DNA of 64,000 nucleotides from Clostridium gelidum (GTDB lineage Bacteria > Bacillota > Clostridia > Clostridiales > Clostridiaceae), in NCBI RefSeq assembly GCF_019977655.1, contig NZ_AP024849.1, positions 1,187,001-1,251,000 of the forward strand, in the 5' to 3' direction. How positions within the stretch are numbered: the stretch's first letter is position 1; each line of letters starts with the position of its first letter. Shown here piece after piece: positions 16,524 through 24,706 of this stretch. Made by a program: the position numbers and the translations under genes. The notes beneath the pieces are model-generated. The model did not search any database. It saw only the letters and a program-made list of their open reading frames with translations, and had not been told where the DNA came from.

Positions 16524-17576
16524 ATGGATTATAAAATTGGAAGAAGTGTATCATTATATAGTTATCAATCAGAATATTATGTTGGTAAGCTAGATTTAGA
16601 AGGATGTATCAGAGAAGCATCAAAAGCTGGAGCTACAGGAATTGAACTTTTAGCTGAACAAATGGTGGATTCTTTTCCTATAATTACACCAGAATTTAAA
16701 GAGCGATGGTTTGGCTGGATGGAGAAGTATGGTACAGAACCAACTTGCTATGATGCATTTTTAGAAAATCATATTTATGATAATAGAACTCTTACTCTTC
16801 GTGAACAAGTTAAAATGATGGAGAGAGATATTAAAATTGCAAAAGAACTTGGATTCAAAACTTTACGTACTCTTGTTGCAACCCCTATGGATGTTATTGA
16901 AGGCAGTCTTGAATGTGCAGCTAAAAATGACATTAAAGTATGTATTGAAGTTCATTCACCATTCTCGTTGAATTCTGGATGGGCAGATGGATATATGGAA
17001 ATGATTCTTCGTACAGGAACAAAGCACTTTGGATTTATGCCTGACTTTGGTATATTCTGCAATAAAATTCCAAGACAGCTTCGAGAACAAGCTATACGTC
17101 GAGGAGCTAACTTAGAATGTGTTAAAATTGTAGATGAAGCTTTTGCTAATAGAGTTGCAAAAGGATTTACAAAGATCAAATATGACACAAATCTTGGACA
17201 CGCACATGGTGAATATATGAAAGCCAATGGAATGCCACAATTAATGGAAGCAATTAATAAGGCTAATGGCAATAAAGTAGATTTAGGATATGCAGGAGCT
17301 TCATTTAACTACACATGGTGTGATCCTCAAGATGTTATTGATAACATTAAGTACATTTATCATACACATGCAAAATGTTATGAAATAGATGAAAATTATG
17401 AAGAAACATCAATGCCTATTAAAGAAATAGTAGCTTCTTATAAAAAAGCAGGTTACCATGGCTTCTTATCTACTGAATATGAGGGACATGGAATGATCAA
17501 TGATGCTTTTGAAGTTGACAGTATTGAACAAGTTAGACGTCATCAAGAAGCATTAAGACGTGCTATAGAAGAATAA
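16524..17576 (+). CDS. C-glycoside deglycosidase alpha subunit (sugar-phosphate isomerase/epimerase-like TIM barrel)
   Basis: 350 residues of the xylose-isomerase-like TIM-barrel class. Metal-ligand candidates at the usual strand ends are Glu142 (CIEVHSPF), Asp174 (MPDFGIF), His280 (IYHTH) and Glu318 (STEYEGHG); His144 two residues after Glu142 is a plausible catalytic base. In characterised relatives (DfgA, DgpC, CarB) this subunit, with Mn2+ and the beta subunit, cleaves the C-C bond of 3-oxo-C-glycosides by beta-elimination. GGAGG overlaps the end of the beta gene, so the two are translationally linked. A 14-bp hairpin follows. The substrate (flavonoid C-glucoside or another C-glycoside) is not determined by sequence. 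The pairing makes a generic sugar-phosphate isomerase unlikely. Confidence 0.87.
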   Translation: MDYKIGRSVSLYSYQSEYYVGKLDLEGCIREASKAGATGIELLAEQMVDSFPIITPEFKERWFGWMEKYGTEPTCYDAFLENHIYDNRTLTLREQVKMMERDIKIAKELGFKTLRTLVATPMDVIEGSLECAAKNDIKVCIEVHSPFSLNSGWADGYMEMILRTGTKHFGFMPDFGIFCNKIPRQLREQAIRRGANLECVKIVDEAFANRVAKGFTKIKYDTNLGHAHGEYMKANGMPQLMEAINKANGNKVDLGYAGASFNYTWCDPQDVIDNIKYIYHTHAKCYEIDENYEETSMPIKEIVASYKKAGYHGFLSTEYEGHGMINDAFEVDSIEQVRRHQEALRRAIEE

Positions 17577-17594
17577 AAATATATTGAAAAGTTT

Positions 17595-17630
17595 AATGTG
17601 CATGATTTATTGTAAGAAATCATGCACATT
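17595..17630 (+). terminator. hairpin at the end of the CGD operon
   Basis: Perfect 14-bp stem AATGTGCATGATTT / AAATCATGCACATT with an 8-nt loop, 18 nt after the alpha-subunit stop. T tract short (TCTGTATT). Confidence 0.75.
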
Positions 17631-17768
17631 TCTGTATTAAATTTAACAAGATCAAAATGATGAAAAATGAATAATGAATGATTAATTATAAAAATATGTG
17701 TCAAATTTATTAAGTCTTGAGACACTAGATAAATTTAATTTATATTTAATAGAAGGGTTGGAATAGTA

Positions 17769-18325
17769 ATGAATGATACAATAAAATCAATAATGAAAAG
17801 AAGTTCTATTCGCAAATTTAAAAGGGATAAAATAGGTGAAACTGAAATAAACATTTTAATGAAAGCAGCTCTTGCAGCACCTAGCGCTGCTAAACACAAC
17901 CTTGGCAGTTTAGTTTTGTAGAGGATACAAAATTAATAACAGATTTAGAAAATTATCTTGTTGAACTTGCTATGAATTCAGGTGATGAAATAGCAATTGG
18001 AAGATTAAAGTCACGTAATAATAAGGTTATTTTTGATGCACCTCTTTTAATAGTAGTTTCATCTCCGTTAAAAGGACATTTTGATATGTTGGATTGTGGA
18101 ATTTCAATTGAAAATATTGTAATTGCTGCTGAGAGTATTGGTCTTTCGAGCATTATACTTGGTGGAATGAGAGTGGCTTTTATGGGAGAGAAGAAACCTG
18201 TTTATGAAAATTTATTCTGTATTCCAAAAGGGAACCAATTTGTAGCAGCTATTGCAATTGGATATGGAGATATGACTGGAAATCCACACGAATTAAATGA
18301 AACAAAGATAACTCGGATTAAGTAA
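17769..18325 (+). pseudogene. nitroreductase-family gene broken by a one-base frameshift
   Basis: From the ATG at 17769 the frame reads MNDTIKSIMKRSSIRKFKRD and on to AAPSAAKHN, a classic nitroreductase N-terminus (SIRKF for FMN contact), then hits a stop near 17922. Losing one base at about 17898-17900 explains it: in the next frame the sequence continues as PWQFSFVEDTKLITDLENYL and stays open to 18325 (GYGDMTGNP near the end, a typical nitroreductase C-terminus). The restored product would be about 185 residues, normal for the family. Either a true pseudogene or a sequencing error. GAAGGGTTGGAATAG precedes the start. It may once have reduced a quinone, nitro or ene group for the locus. Confidence 0.85.
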
Positions 18326-18353
18326 ACTTAGAGTATAAGTCATAGAAATAGTT

Positions 18354-18395
18354 AAATGCAGTTATACCTTAATAAAGGGAATATCTGCATTTTTA
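18354..18395. terminator. hairpin between nitroreductase remnant and chemoreceptor gene
   Basis: AAATGCAG (18354-18361) with CTGCATTT (18385-18392), an inner CCTT/AAGG pair, then T residues. Placed between convergent genes. Confidence 0.65.
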
Positions 18396-18465
18396 TATAA
18401 TAATTATTTATATAAAATAAGTTCTTTCAGTACATGAAAAAAGACCGAATCACTCAGGCTTTTAG

Positions 18466-19302
18466 TTAATTATTAATAAGCTTTGCAATTTGGGCTAGAT
18501 TTGACAGATTATCATGTACATCGATTACATTTTTAGATATATTAGTAATTGATGTTACTTGATTGTTGGTGTTGCTCTCAATTGAATTGATTCGGATGTT
18601 AATTTCTCCAATGGCCTGTTTCATAGCCGATAGAGATTTTTTAGCCTCTTCAGCAGAATTTTTGCTTGAACTAGACAGTTTCCCAATTTCAGCAGCAACA
18701 ACTCCGAATCCCTTTCCGATTTCTCCAGCTCGTGCGGCTTCGATTTTCGCATTTAATGCTAGTAGACTAGACTGATTTGCAATATTCTGAATTGATTCTA
18801 TTATAATATCTATACCATTGATACGTTGCATTAGCATATCAGCATCCTGAACATTAGAATGGGCTTCTTCTGATAATTTAGAAATTTCTTTAATAATATT
18901 ATCAAAGCTTTTATTAAATTCTGAGAATGTCTGTGAAATATTAAGGGATAGATTCTGCACATTTGTTTGTTGTTCAAGGTCGCGTACAACCAATATGAAA
19001 CCTGCGATGGAGTTATCATTATTATAATAAGAGGTAATTGTTGAGCATGTAGGGACTATGAATGTGTCATCAGGGTCTCTAAACGCTGAAAAAGTCTTTT
19101 TACCTTTAGCTATAGACTCAAAAAAAGGGTTGTTAGTATTAAAGGGATCTCCTGCTTTGCAATTGACGTTCATTGCACCATCGCCTTGCTGAATAGAAAT
19201 AAACTGATTTAGGTCGGTTACAGCGATGTTTGTATTTATGTTGAAAAGGTCATTAAAATAAGGCATTAATTCAATCAAAGAGTTTATCTGTTCTTTTTTC
19301 AT
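18466..19302 (-). CDS. soluble (cytoplasmic) methyl-accepting chemotaxis-type sensor
   Basis: 278 residues with no transmembrane segment. The N-terminal 110 residues are a small sensory domain that I do not place in a named family (contains Cys48 and the stretch FIVPTCSTITSYYN, PAS/cache-like). The C-terminal half holds the chemoreceptor hairpin tip in shortened form (IANQSSLLALNAKIEAARAGEIGKGF split over about 172-197, then VVAAEIGKL). It probably signals to CheA/CheW in the cytoplasm. It lies between the nitroreductase remnant and the flavoprotein, inside the catabolic locus, and a TTTTTCTGAAA motif shared with the locus promoters lies 150 bp upstream. A role in sensing an imported substrate or redox state is plausible. 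Confidence 0.85.
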   Translation of the reverse strand: MKKEQINSLIELMPYFNDLFNINTNIAVTDLNQFISIQQGDGAMNVNCKAGDPFNTNNPFFESIAKGKKTFSAFRDPDDTFIVPTCSTITSYYNNDNSIAGFILVVRDLEQQTNVQNLSLNISQTFSEFNKSFDNIIKEISKLSEEAHSNVQDADMLMQRINGIDIIIESIQNIANQSSLLALNAKIEAARAGEIGKGFGVVAAEIGKLSSSSKNSAEEAKKSLSAMKQAIGEINIRINSIESNTNNQVTSITNISKNVIDVHDNLSNLAQIAKLINN

Positions 19303-19451
19303 AGATTATCACACACATTAAACACAAAATATATAGTGAATAATGTTTCTCCTTCCATATTTAAAATAGTGTCTATTTTGGTAAAGTATGGATTGAATAA
19401 TTTAATTAATTTATGTGGTTTATAATTTATTACTATAGTCATAAATTATAT

Positions 19452-19470
19452 TAATTTTTCTGAAATTAAG
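19452..19470. promoter_or_regulatory. TTTTTCTGAAA motif upstream of the soluble chemoreceptor
   Basis: TTAATTTTTCTGAAATTAA is nearly palindromic and matches the motif at 1482, 1553, 11351, 24472 and 24689. It lies between the chemoreceptor start and the end of the flavoprotein gene. Confidence 0.35.
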
Positions 19471-19474
19471 AATG

Positions 19475-19509
19475 GTCCCATACATAGAGGAGTCACTTAT
19501 GTATGGGAC
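19475..19509 (-). terminator. terminator of the minus-strand operon
   Basis: Perfect 12-bp stem GTCCCATACATA / TATGTATGGGAC with an 11-nt loop, 60 nt beyond the flavoprotein stop on the minus strand. T tract weak. Confidence 0.7.
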
Positions 19510-19569
19510 TTGGTTTATACTAATAATTTTTGTGCATATCTTTTATTTTGTAATTATATCTTAAAGAGA

Positions 19570-21018
19570 TTATAATGCATTAACATAATCAGAAGCATTT
19601 TCACCAGCCATACGACCACTGTTTAATGCATATCCCATAGTGTTACCTGGTAATAAGAACATATAACTGTCACCATAAATTGTGCAAGTATCTGTTCCAG
19701 CTGCATAAAGTCCTTCAATAACTTCAAAGTCTTGTGTAACAACTTCAGTTTTATGATTGATTTTAATTCCACCTAATGAACCATAAGCGCCAGGGAAGAA
19801 TTTAGCAGCATAGAATTTTCCTTTTCTTATTTGTCTCATATATTCAGCCTTTTTACCAAAAGCTTCATCTCTAGCTTCGCAAGCATCATTATAATCATCA
19901 ATTGTATCTAATAGGGTATCACAATCAATTCCAGTTTTCTTTGCTAATTCTTCAATAGTATCAGCAACAAATAAGTAAGGATTTCCCTGAGAAATAGCTG
20001 TTTCCATATGTTCATCAAAGCCATCAATAGTTTCTTGATTTAGAACCATACTTACAACATCAACACCTCTTTTAAGGTATTGTCTTTTAATTGATTCATC
20101 GATAATCATGAAAGCACAACGATCTTTTTGAATATTTATAGCATTTCCAGCATAAGTACTATTTTCAAAGTGTTCTTCATTAAAGAAACGTTCACCTTGC
20201 AAATTAACTAATAGATTTGGTTGGTTAAATGCAGCGTGAATTGAAGTTGTGATATTTTCTCCAGGAAGAGATGATGTCATTTCAATACTAACATCACTTT
20301 TACCAGCACCAGCATTCCAAGCCATTTTAATTCCATCACCAACTAATCCTGGGATACGGAAACCAAAATAGTCCTTTCCGCATTCATATCCAGTATATTT
20401 CTTTATCATCTCAGCATTATCACCAAAACCACCTGTTGCAATAATAGCAGATTTACAGTTTGCTTTGATTTCTTCGCCATCTTTAGTTTCGCCGATAACT
20501 CCAGTTATCTTGCCATCAGTTTTTATTAATTCTTTTCCAGGTGTTTCAAAATAAAATTGAACTCCTAATTCTACAGCTCTTTCAGTCATACGTTTTATCA
20601 TAGTAGCAGCAGCTCTTGGACCAGGCATACCAGATTCAGGTTTTACAATATGCCAAGTAGGCTCTGAACCAGGGAAATATTTAGAAGCTTTATAGAATTC
20701 AACTCCCATATCTTGTAACCAATCGATAGTATCAGCAGATTTATCAAAGTACTTTCTAACTAAAGTTGCATCTACTCTCCAATGTGTATAATTCATAAAC
20801 ATATCAAAAGCTTTATTTTTATCTACAGTTGCTAATTCTTTACGTTGAACGCTAGTTCCAAGACCTAATGGGCCCATACCCATATTGGCTGCACCACCTG
20901 TGTTCATTGATTTTTCAAATACTATAACTGACATATCATTTTCAGCAGCTGATATTGCTGCAGCAAGCCCAGCTGGACCAGCAGCAACGACAACTACGTC
21001 ACATGTAATTTCTTTCAT
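19570..21018 (-). CDS. FAD-dependent oxidoreductase, fumarate-reductase/flavocytochrome c-like
   Basis: 482 residues of the FrdA/urocanate reductase/3-ketosteroid dehydrogenase superfamily. The N-terminal FAD loop is CDVVVVAAGPAGLAAAISAA (5-24), with Ala in place of the usual first Gly, followed by FEK. A second FAD-contact region GDGIKMAWNAGA is near 222-233 and the C-terminal substrate/FAD motif LLPGNTMGYALNSGRMAGENA near 455-475. No signal peptide, heme motif or FMN-attachment domain, so it is a soluble cytoplasmic enzyme. AAGGAGG precedes the ATG. It is last in the minus-strand operon after the Gfo/Idh/MocA and TIM-barrel genes. It could reduce the double bond of an acrylate-type or enone intermediate; exact substrate unknown. 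Confidence 0.85.
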   Translation of the reverse strand: MKEITCDVVVVAAGPAGLAAAISAAENDMSVIVFEKSMNTGGAANMGMGPLGLGTSVQRKELATVDKNKAFDMFMNYTHWRVDATLVRKYFDKSADTIDWLQDMGVEFYKASKYFPGSEPTWHIVKPESGMPGPRAAATMIKRMTERAVELGVQFYFETPGKELIKTDGKITGVIGETKDGEEIKANCKSAIIATGGFGDNAEMIKKYTGYECGKDYFGFRIPGLVGDGIKMAWNAGAGKSDVSIEMTSSLPGENITTSIHAAFNQPNLLVNLQGERFFNEEHFENSTYAGNAINIQKDRCAFMIIDESIKRQYLKRGVDVVSMVLNQETIDGFDEHMETAISQGNPYLFVADTIEELAKKTGIDCDTLLDTIDDYNDACEARDEAFGKKAEYMRQIRKGKFYAAKFFPGAYGSLGGIKINHKTEVVTQDFEVIEGLYAAGTDTCTIYGDSYMFLLPGNTMGYALNSGRMAGENASDYVNAL

Positions 21019-21145
21019 AATAAAATCCTCCTTAGATTTAAGTTTATAATTTCAATAATTTTATAGTGTATTATAGTGTTAAGTTAGTGTGCATTATATG
21101 TTTAGTATTCATTTATTTAATAATAAGTATTGTGAGAAAGTGCTT

Positions 21146-22060
21146 TTAAATTACAAATTGTTTTAAATGCTTTTGACTAAGTAATAAAGAGTTTCTAATT
21201 TCTTCGTCTGAGCCTTCAAAAGCTTTATCCTCAATCTCTATACATGTATTACCTTTATATCCAATATCAGTTAAAGCGGAAATATATTTACCCCAGTTTA
21301 CATCACCAAGACCTGGTAATTTTGGAGACATGAATTTTAATGGAGTAGCCATAATCCCAACATCGTCTAATTTATCTTTATAAACTTTAATATCTTTATA
21401 ATGTACATGAAATATTTTATCTTTGAATTCGTATAGTGGCTTAATATAATCAATTTGCTGCCAAACAAAATGTGATGGATCATAGTTTAGTCCTAAATAA
21501 TCGCTTTGTATTGCAGTAAACATTTGTCTCCAAATAGCAGGAGTTGTTGCAAGATTTTGTCCGCCTGGCCATTGATCATTTGTAAATAACATTGGACAAT
21601 TTTCTATAGCAACTTTAACTTTGTTTTCTTCGGCTAATTTTATTATTGGAGTCCAAACATCTTTGAATATTTCAAGATTTTCTTCTACAGTCTTATTTTG
21701 ATCTCTACCTATAAAAGTAGTTACTACACCTATATTTAATTTGTTAGATGCAACGATTAATTTTTTTATATGGTTAATATGAGCTTCTCTTTTTTCAAGA
21801 TCAGGATCTAAAGCATTTGGATAGTAAGCAAGAGAAGATAAAGTTACATTTTTCTTAGAACAATAATCTTTAATATAAGCAATTTTATTGTCATCAAGTT
21901 CATCTACATTAATATGTGTAACACCAGCATATCTACGTTCTGCTTTACCTTTTGGCCAACAAGCTACTTCTACACATTCAAAACCGTTTTCACTTGCAAA
22001 ATCAATCATTTCTTCAAATGTATAAGTATCTAAAATAGCACTTACAAAACCTAATTTCAT
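21146..22060 (-). CDS. sugar-phosphate isomerase/epimerase-family TIM barrel
   Basis: 304 residues of the AP-endonuclease-2/xylose-isomerase-like class. Metal-ligand candidates: Glu153 (AIENCPM), Asp194 with His197 (NYDPSHF), His220 (FHVHYKD) and Glu275 (CIEIED). It is shorter than, and different from, the alpha deglycosidase subunit at 16524. It lies in the minus-strand operon just after two Gfo/Idh/MocA genes, a combination that recurs in 3-keto-sugar pathways. In the model proposed here it would hydrate the unsaturated 3-oxo sugar released by C-C cleavage, or epimerise a 3-keto sugar; this is inference. A plain epimerase role for another sugar is the alternative. Confidence 0.85.
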   Translation of the reverse strand: MKLGFVSAILDTYTFEEMIDFASENGFECVEVACWPKGKAERRYAGVTHINVDELDDNKIAYIKDYCSKKNVTLSSLAYYPNALDPDLEKREAHINHIKKLIVASNKLNIGVVTTFIGRDQNKTVEENLEIFKDVWTPIIKLAEENKVKVAIENCPMLFTNDQWPGGQNLATTPAIWRQMFTAIQSDYLGLNYDPSHFVWQQIDYIKPLYEFKDKIFHVHYKDIKVYKDKLDDVGIMATPLKFMSPKLPGLGDVNWGKYISALTDIGYKGNTCIEIEDKAFEGSDEEIRNSLLLSQKHLKQFVI

Positions 22061-22095
22061 ATTATAATTCCTCCAATTTAAAAAAATTTGATATT

Positions 22096-22128
22096 ATAAG
22101 CCAAAAGAGACTAACTCTTATGGCTTAT
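22096..22128 (-). terminator. hairpin inside the minus-strand operon
   Basis: ATAAGCC and AAAAGAG (22096-22109) pair with CTCTTA and TGGCTTAT (22115-22128) with one mismatch; on the minus strand a TTTTTTT run follows about 10 nt later. It may partly terminate transcription between the dehydrogenase (22145) and the TIM-barrel gene (22060). Confidence 0.55.
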
Positions 22129-22144
22129 GTTAATTAATTATTTA

Positions 22145-23260
22145 TTAAAGGTATATTTCTTTACCAGTTTCAGCTGATTTATAGATCGCTTCTAGAATTT
22201 GTGTTACTACGAAAGCTTGTTCAGGTCTAACTAGTGGATCTGTATCATTTATAATTGCATCCATCCATTGTGACTGCTCGCGTACACCTTCTGCTGATGC
22301 TCCTCCTTGGAAGAAGTCAACAATACCAGCAGGTGAGATAACTTTTTCCATTAATTGATTATGTTCTACATTGTTGTATATAAGTTCATCTTTTGGATAA
22401 CTTCCACCATGATGAATTTCAGCTCCACCTTTTGTTCCACAAAGTGTTGTAGATGCTTCCATAGATTTTAGTATATTTAATGCCCAAGATGATTCTAGGT
22501 AAACAACAGCTCCATTTTCCATTTTAATCATACCAAATGCTGAATCTTCTACTTCAAATGTTTCAGGATCCCATGGACCAAATACATTTCCATCAGGACC
22601 ATCAGCTTGACGTCCTAGTTTATAAAATACTTGCCCAGTTACAGAAACTGGTTTATAATTATCCATCATCCAAAGTGTTATATCTAATGCATGAGTACCA
22701 ATATCTATTAATGGACCACCACCTTGTAGTGCTTTGTTAGGGAATACACCCCAAGTAGGAACTGCTCTTCTTCTCAAAGCATGTGCTTTAGCAAAATAAA
22801 CTTCTCCAAGTTCTCCATTTTTACATGAAGCATTTAATGTTGTTGTATCATCACGGAATCTGTTTTGGTAACCAATTGTGAATTTCATTCCTGATTTTTT
22901 CCAAGTATCAATCATTTTTTGTGCATCTTCAGTGTTATGAGCCATTGGCTTTTCACACATTACATGCTTTCCTGCTTCAAAGGCTGCAACTGTAATTGGA
23001 CAGTGTGCAACGTTTGGAGTGCATACATGTACTACATCAAATTCTATACTTGTATCAGCTAACATTTCTTTATAATCTGCATAGACTTTAGCATCTGGTG
23101 TTCCATAGTCTGCAGCAGCTTTCTCTGCACGTTCAGGTATAATATCACAGAAGGCAACTATTTCTGCCTTTTCTGAATTAGCTTTTATGGATGGCATGTG
23201 TTTTTGATTTGCAATTCCTCCACAACCTACAATAGCAATTTGAACTTTTCCGTTTTTCAT
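22145..23260 (-). CDS. Gfo/Idh/MocA-family NAD(P)-dependent dehydrogenase (1)
   Basis: 371 residues. N-terminal Rossmann fold with GCGGIANQKHMP (about 12-23), the family's CEKPMAHN (about 95-102, catalytic Lys), and C-terminal domain motifs QNRFRDD and GGGPLIDIGTHALD (about 178-191, catalytic His). In C-glycoside systems a Gfo/Idh/MocA enzyme (DgpA type) oxidises the C3-OH of the sugar before C-C cleavage, and a similar enzyme can reduce the 3-keto sugar afterwards. This gene and the next (23301) form such a pair in one operon, 40 nt apart. AAGGAGA precedes the ATG. Which one oxidises and which reduces cannot be told; myo-inositol-like substrates are the alternative. Confidence 0.88.
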   Translation of the reverse strand: MKNGKVQIAIVGCGGIANQKHMPSIKANSEKAEIVAFCDIIPERAEKAAADYGTPDAKVYADYKEMLADTSIEFDVVHVCTPNVAHCPITVAAFEAGKHVMCEKPMAHNTEDAQKMIDTWKKSGMKFTIGYQNRFRDDTTTLNASCKNGELGEVYFAKAHALRRRAVPTWGVFPNKALQGGGPLIDIGTHALDITLWMMDNYKPVSVTGQVFYKLGRQADGPDGNVFGPWDPETFEVEDSAFGMIKMENGAVVYLESSWALNILKSMEASTTLCGTKGGAEIHHGGSYPKDELIYNNVEHNQLMEKVISPAGIVDFFQGGASAEGVREQSQWMDAIINDTDPLVRPEQAFVVTQILEAIYKSAETGKEIYL

Positions 23261-23300
23261 AATTCAATTCTCCTTTATATTTAAAATTTATTTAAATTTT

Positions 23301-24362
23301 TTATTCAAAATCAACAGATTTTCCAGAGGCTGCTGATTCTCTTACAGCTTCCATTACAGCAAGAACTCTTCTTACTTCAGGTATCTTAACAATTAATTCT
23401 TCTTTTCCTTGTAATGCATTTAGATAATTTTCAAAGAACATAATATGAGCAACATTCACTTGAGGAAGATCTTCAGTAACTAGCACTCCTTCTTGTGGTG
23501 GTCCAAATGAACGTGTTGGACCAGAAGCAGTCATAGTAGTTTTGCCTGAAACATTTTCAAGAAGTCTTGTTGTCCTTGCAATTTTTCCTTCTGGGTCAAA
23601 ACCATCACTATACATGGTTCCTGTATCTCCACCTATAAACCAATGTCTTTCAAACCATTTTGGCTTGTCAGCTAAGAAGTATGTTCCAAGTTCAATTTCA
23701 CCTGTTACTCCATTTTCAAACTTAAATAAAATCTTGAAGTAATCGTCTACTTCTTCATTAATAACATTCCTTAAATCAGCATATATAGTCGTTATCTTAC
23801 TATCAACCATATAAAGCATTTGATCTATTAAATGAACACCCCAGTCGTATAACATTCCGCCACCATATTTTTTAAATACATGCCAATCATGCATATTTCC
23901 ATTTATTCCATATAACTTTGATTGGATAGTATATACATTGCCTAATGTCTCTTTATCATATACTTCCTTTGCTGTTCTAAAGTCAACGTCGAATCTACGT
24001 TGTTGATGTACCGTAAATAATACTCCGGCATCTTTAACAGCGGCTATCATTTCATCGTATTCCGTTACATTCATAGCAGCAGGTTTTTCACAAATTATGT
24101 TTTTCCCTGCTTTTGCAGCCTTAATTACAACTTCCTTGTGAACATGATTACTTAGTGAAATTAGTACAGTATTAATATCATCAATCTTTAACAGTTCATC
24201 AAAACTAGTAGTTTTGATAACATTTTCAGTAATAGCATCGTTCATTTTTTCTTCATTTATATCACATATTGCTACTACATTTGCAGATTCTAACGAATCT
24301 AATGTTTTTTCATGTATATGGCCCATAAATCCAAAACCGATTATTCCAAAATTAACTTTCAT
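23301..24362 (-). CDS. Gfo/Idh/MocA-family NAD(P)-dependent dehydrogenase (2)
   Basis: 353 residues. The frame extends to 24419, but AAGGAGGATAAAAAA places the start at the ATG at 24362 (MKVNFGIIGFGFMG). It has the Rossmann loop GFGFMGHIHEK, the catalytic CEKPAAMN (about 91-98), QQRRFDVDF, and the C-terminal GGGMLYDWGVHLIDQ (about 160-174), whose GVH carries the expected catalytic His. First gene of the minus-strand operon, driven from the region shared with the MFS gene at 24859. Together with the gene at 22145 it is the best candidate for the oxidation/reduction of the sugar C3 position that C-glycoside cleavage needs. Confidence 0.88.
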   Translation of the reverse strand: MKVNFGIIGFGFMGHIHEKTLDSLESANVVAICDINEEKMNDAITENVIKTTSFDELLKIDDINTVLISLSNHVHKEVVIKAAKAGKNIICEKPAAMNVTEYDEMIAAVKDAGVLFTVHQQRRFDVDFRTAKEVYDKETLGNVYTIQSKLYGINGNMHDWHVFKKYGGGMLYDWGVHLIDQMLYMVDSKITTIYADLRNVINEEVDDYFKILFKFENGVTGEIELGTYFLADKPKWFERHWFIGGDTGTMYSDGFDPEGKIARTTRLLENVSGKTTMTASGPTRSFGPPQEGVLVTEDLPQVNVAHIMFFENYLNALQGKEELIVKIPEVRRVLAVMEAVRESAASGKSVDFE

Positions 24363-24471
24363 TTTTTTATCCTCCTTGTATAATTTAATAAAATAACATA
24401 TTGTATCTCTTGAAAACATTATAACATTATTTTCATGAAAATTACAAGAGTAAAAACGAAATTTGAATTTT

Positions 24472-24486
24472 ATTTTCAGAAAAAAA
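24472..24486. promoter_or_regulatory. TTTTCAGAAAAAA motif (minus-operon side)
   Basis: ATTTTCAGAAAAAAA, reverse complement of the TTTTTTCTGAAAA consensus, about 110 bp upstream of the 24362 start codon. Confidence 0.4.
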
Positions 24487-24567
24487 GAGAAATATTAAAA
24501 TATGTGTAAAACTAATACATGCATTATTAATGTAAGAAATTTCTTGAGAAAATGTGTAATTGCTTGG

Positions 24568-24653
24568 TATATATAAGTTGCAAAAATAACGTTAAATTAT
24601 ATAAAGACAAACATTAATTATGAATTGTAACGCTTTAATGCAACTTATATATA
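24568..24653. repeat. perfect 15-bp inverted repeat with 56-nt spacer
   Basis: TATATATAAGTTGCA at 24568-24582 and TGCAACTTATATATA at 24639-24653. Inside, TAACG occurs next to each arm (24587-24591 and 24628-24632). Arm centres are 71 bp apart, close to seven helical turns, so two bound regulator dimers could loop the DNA between the divergent genes. A stem-loop in RNA is the alternative. Confidence 0.6.
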
Positions 24654-24688
24654 TCTAATATTATAATAATAAATCATGAAAAAAACTA

Positions 24689-24706
24689 AATTTTCAGAAA
24701 AAACTT
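24689..24706. promoter_or_regulatory. TTTTCAGAAAAAA motif (MFS side)
   Basis: AATTTTCAGAAAAAACTT, the closest match to the copies at 1553 and 11351 when reversed; about 155 bp upstream of the MFS start. Confidence 0.4.
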
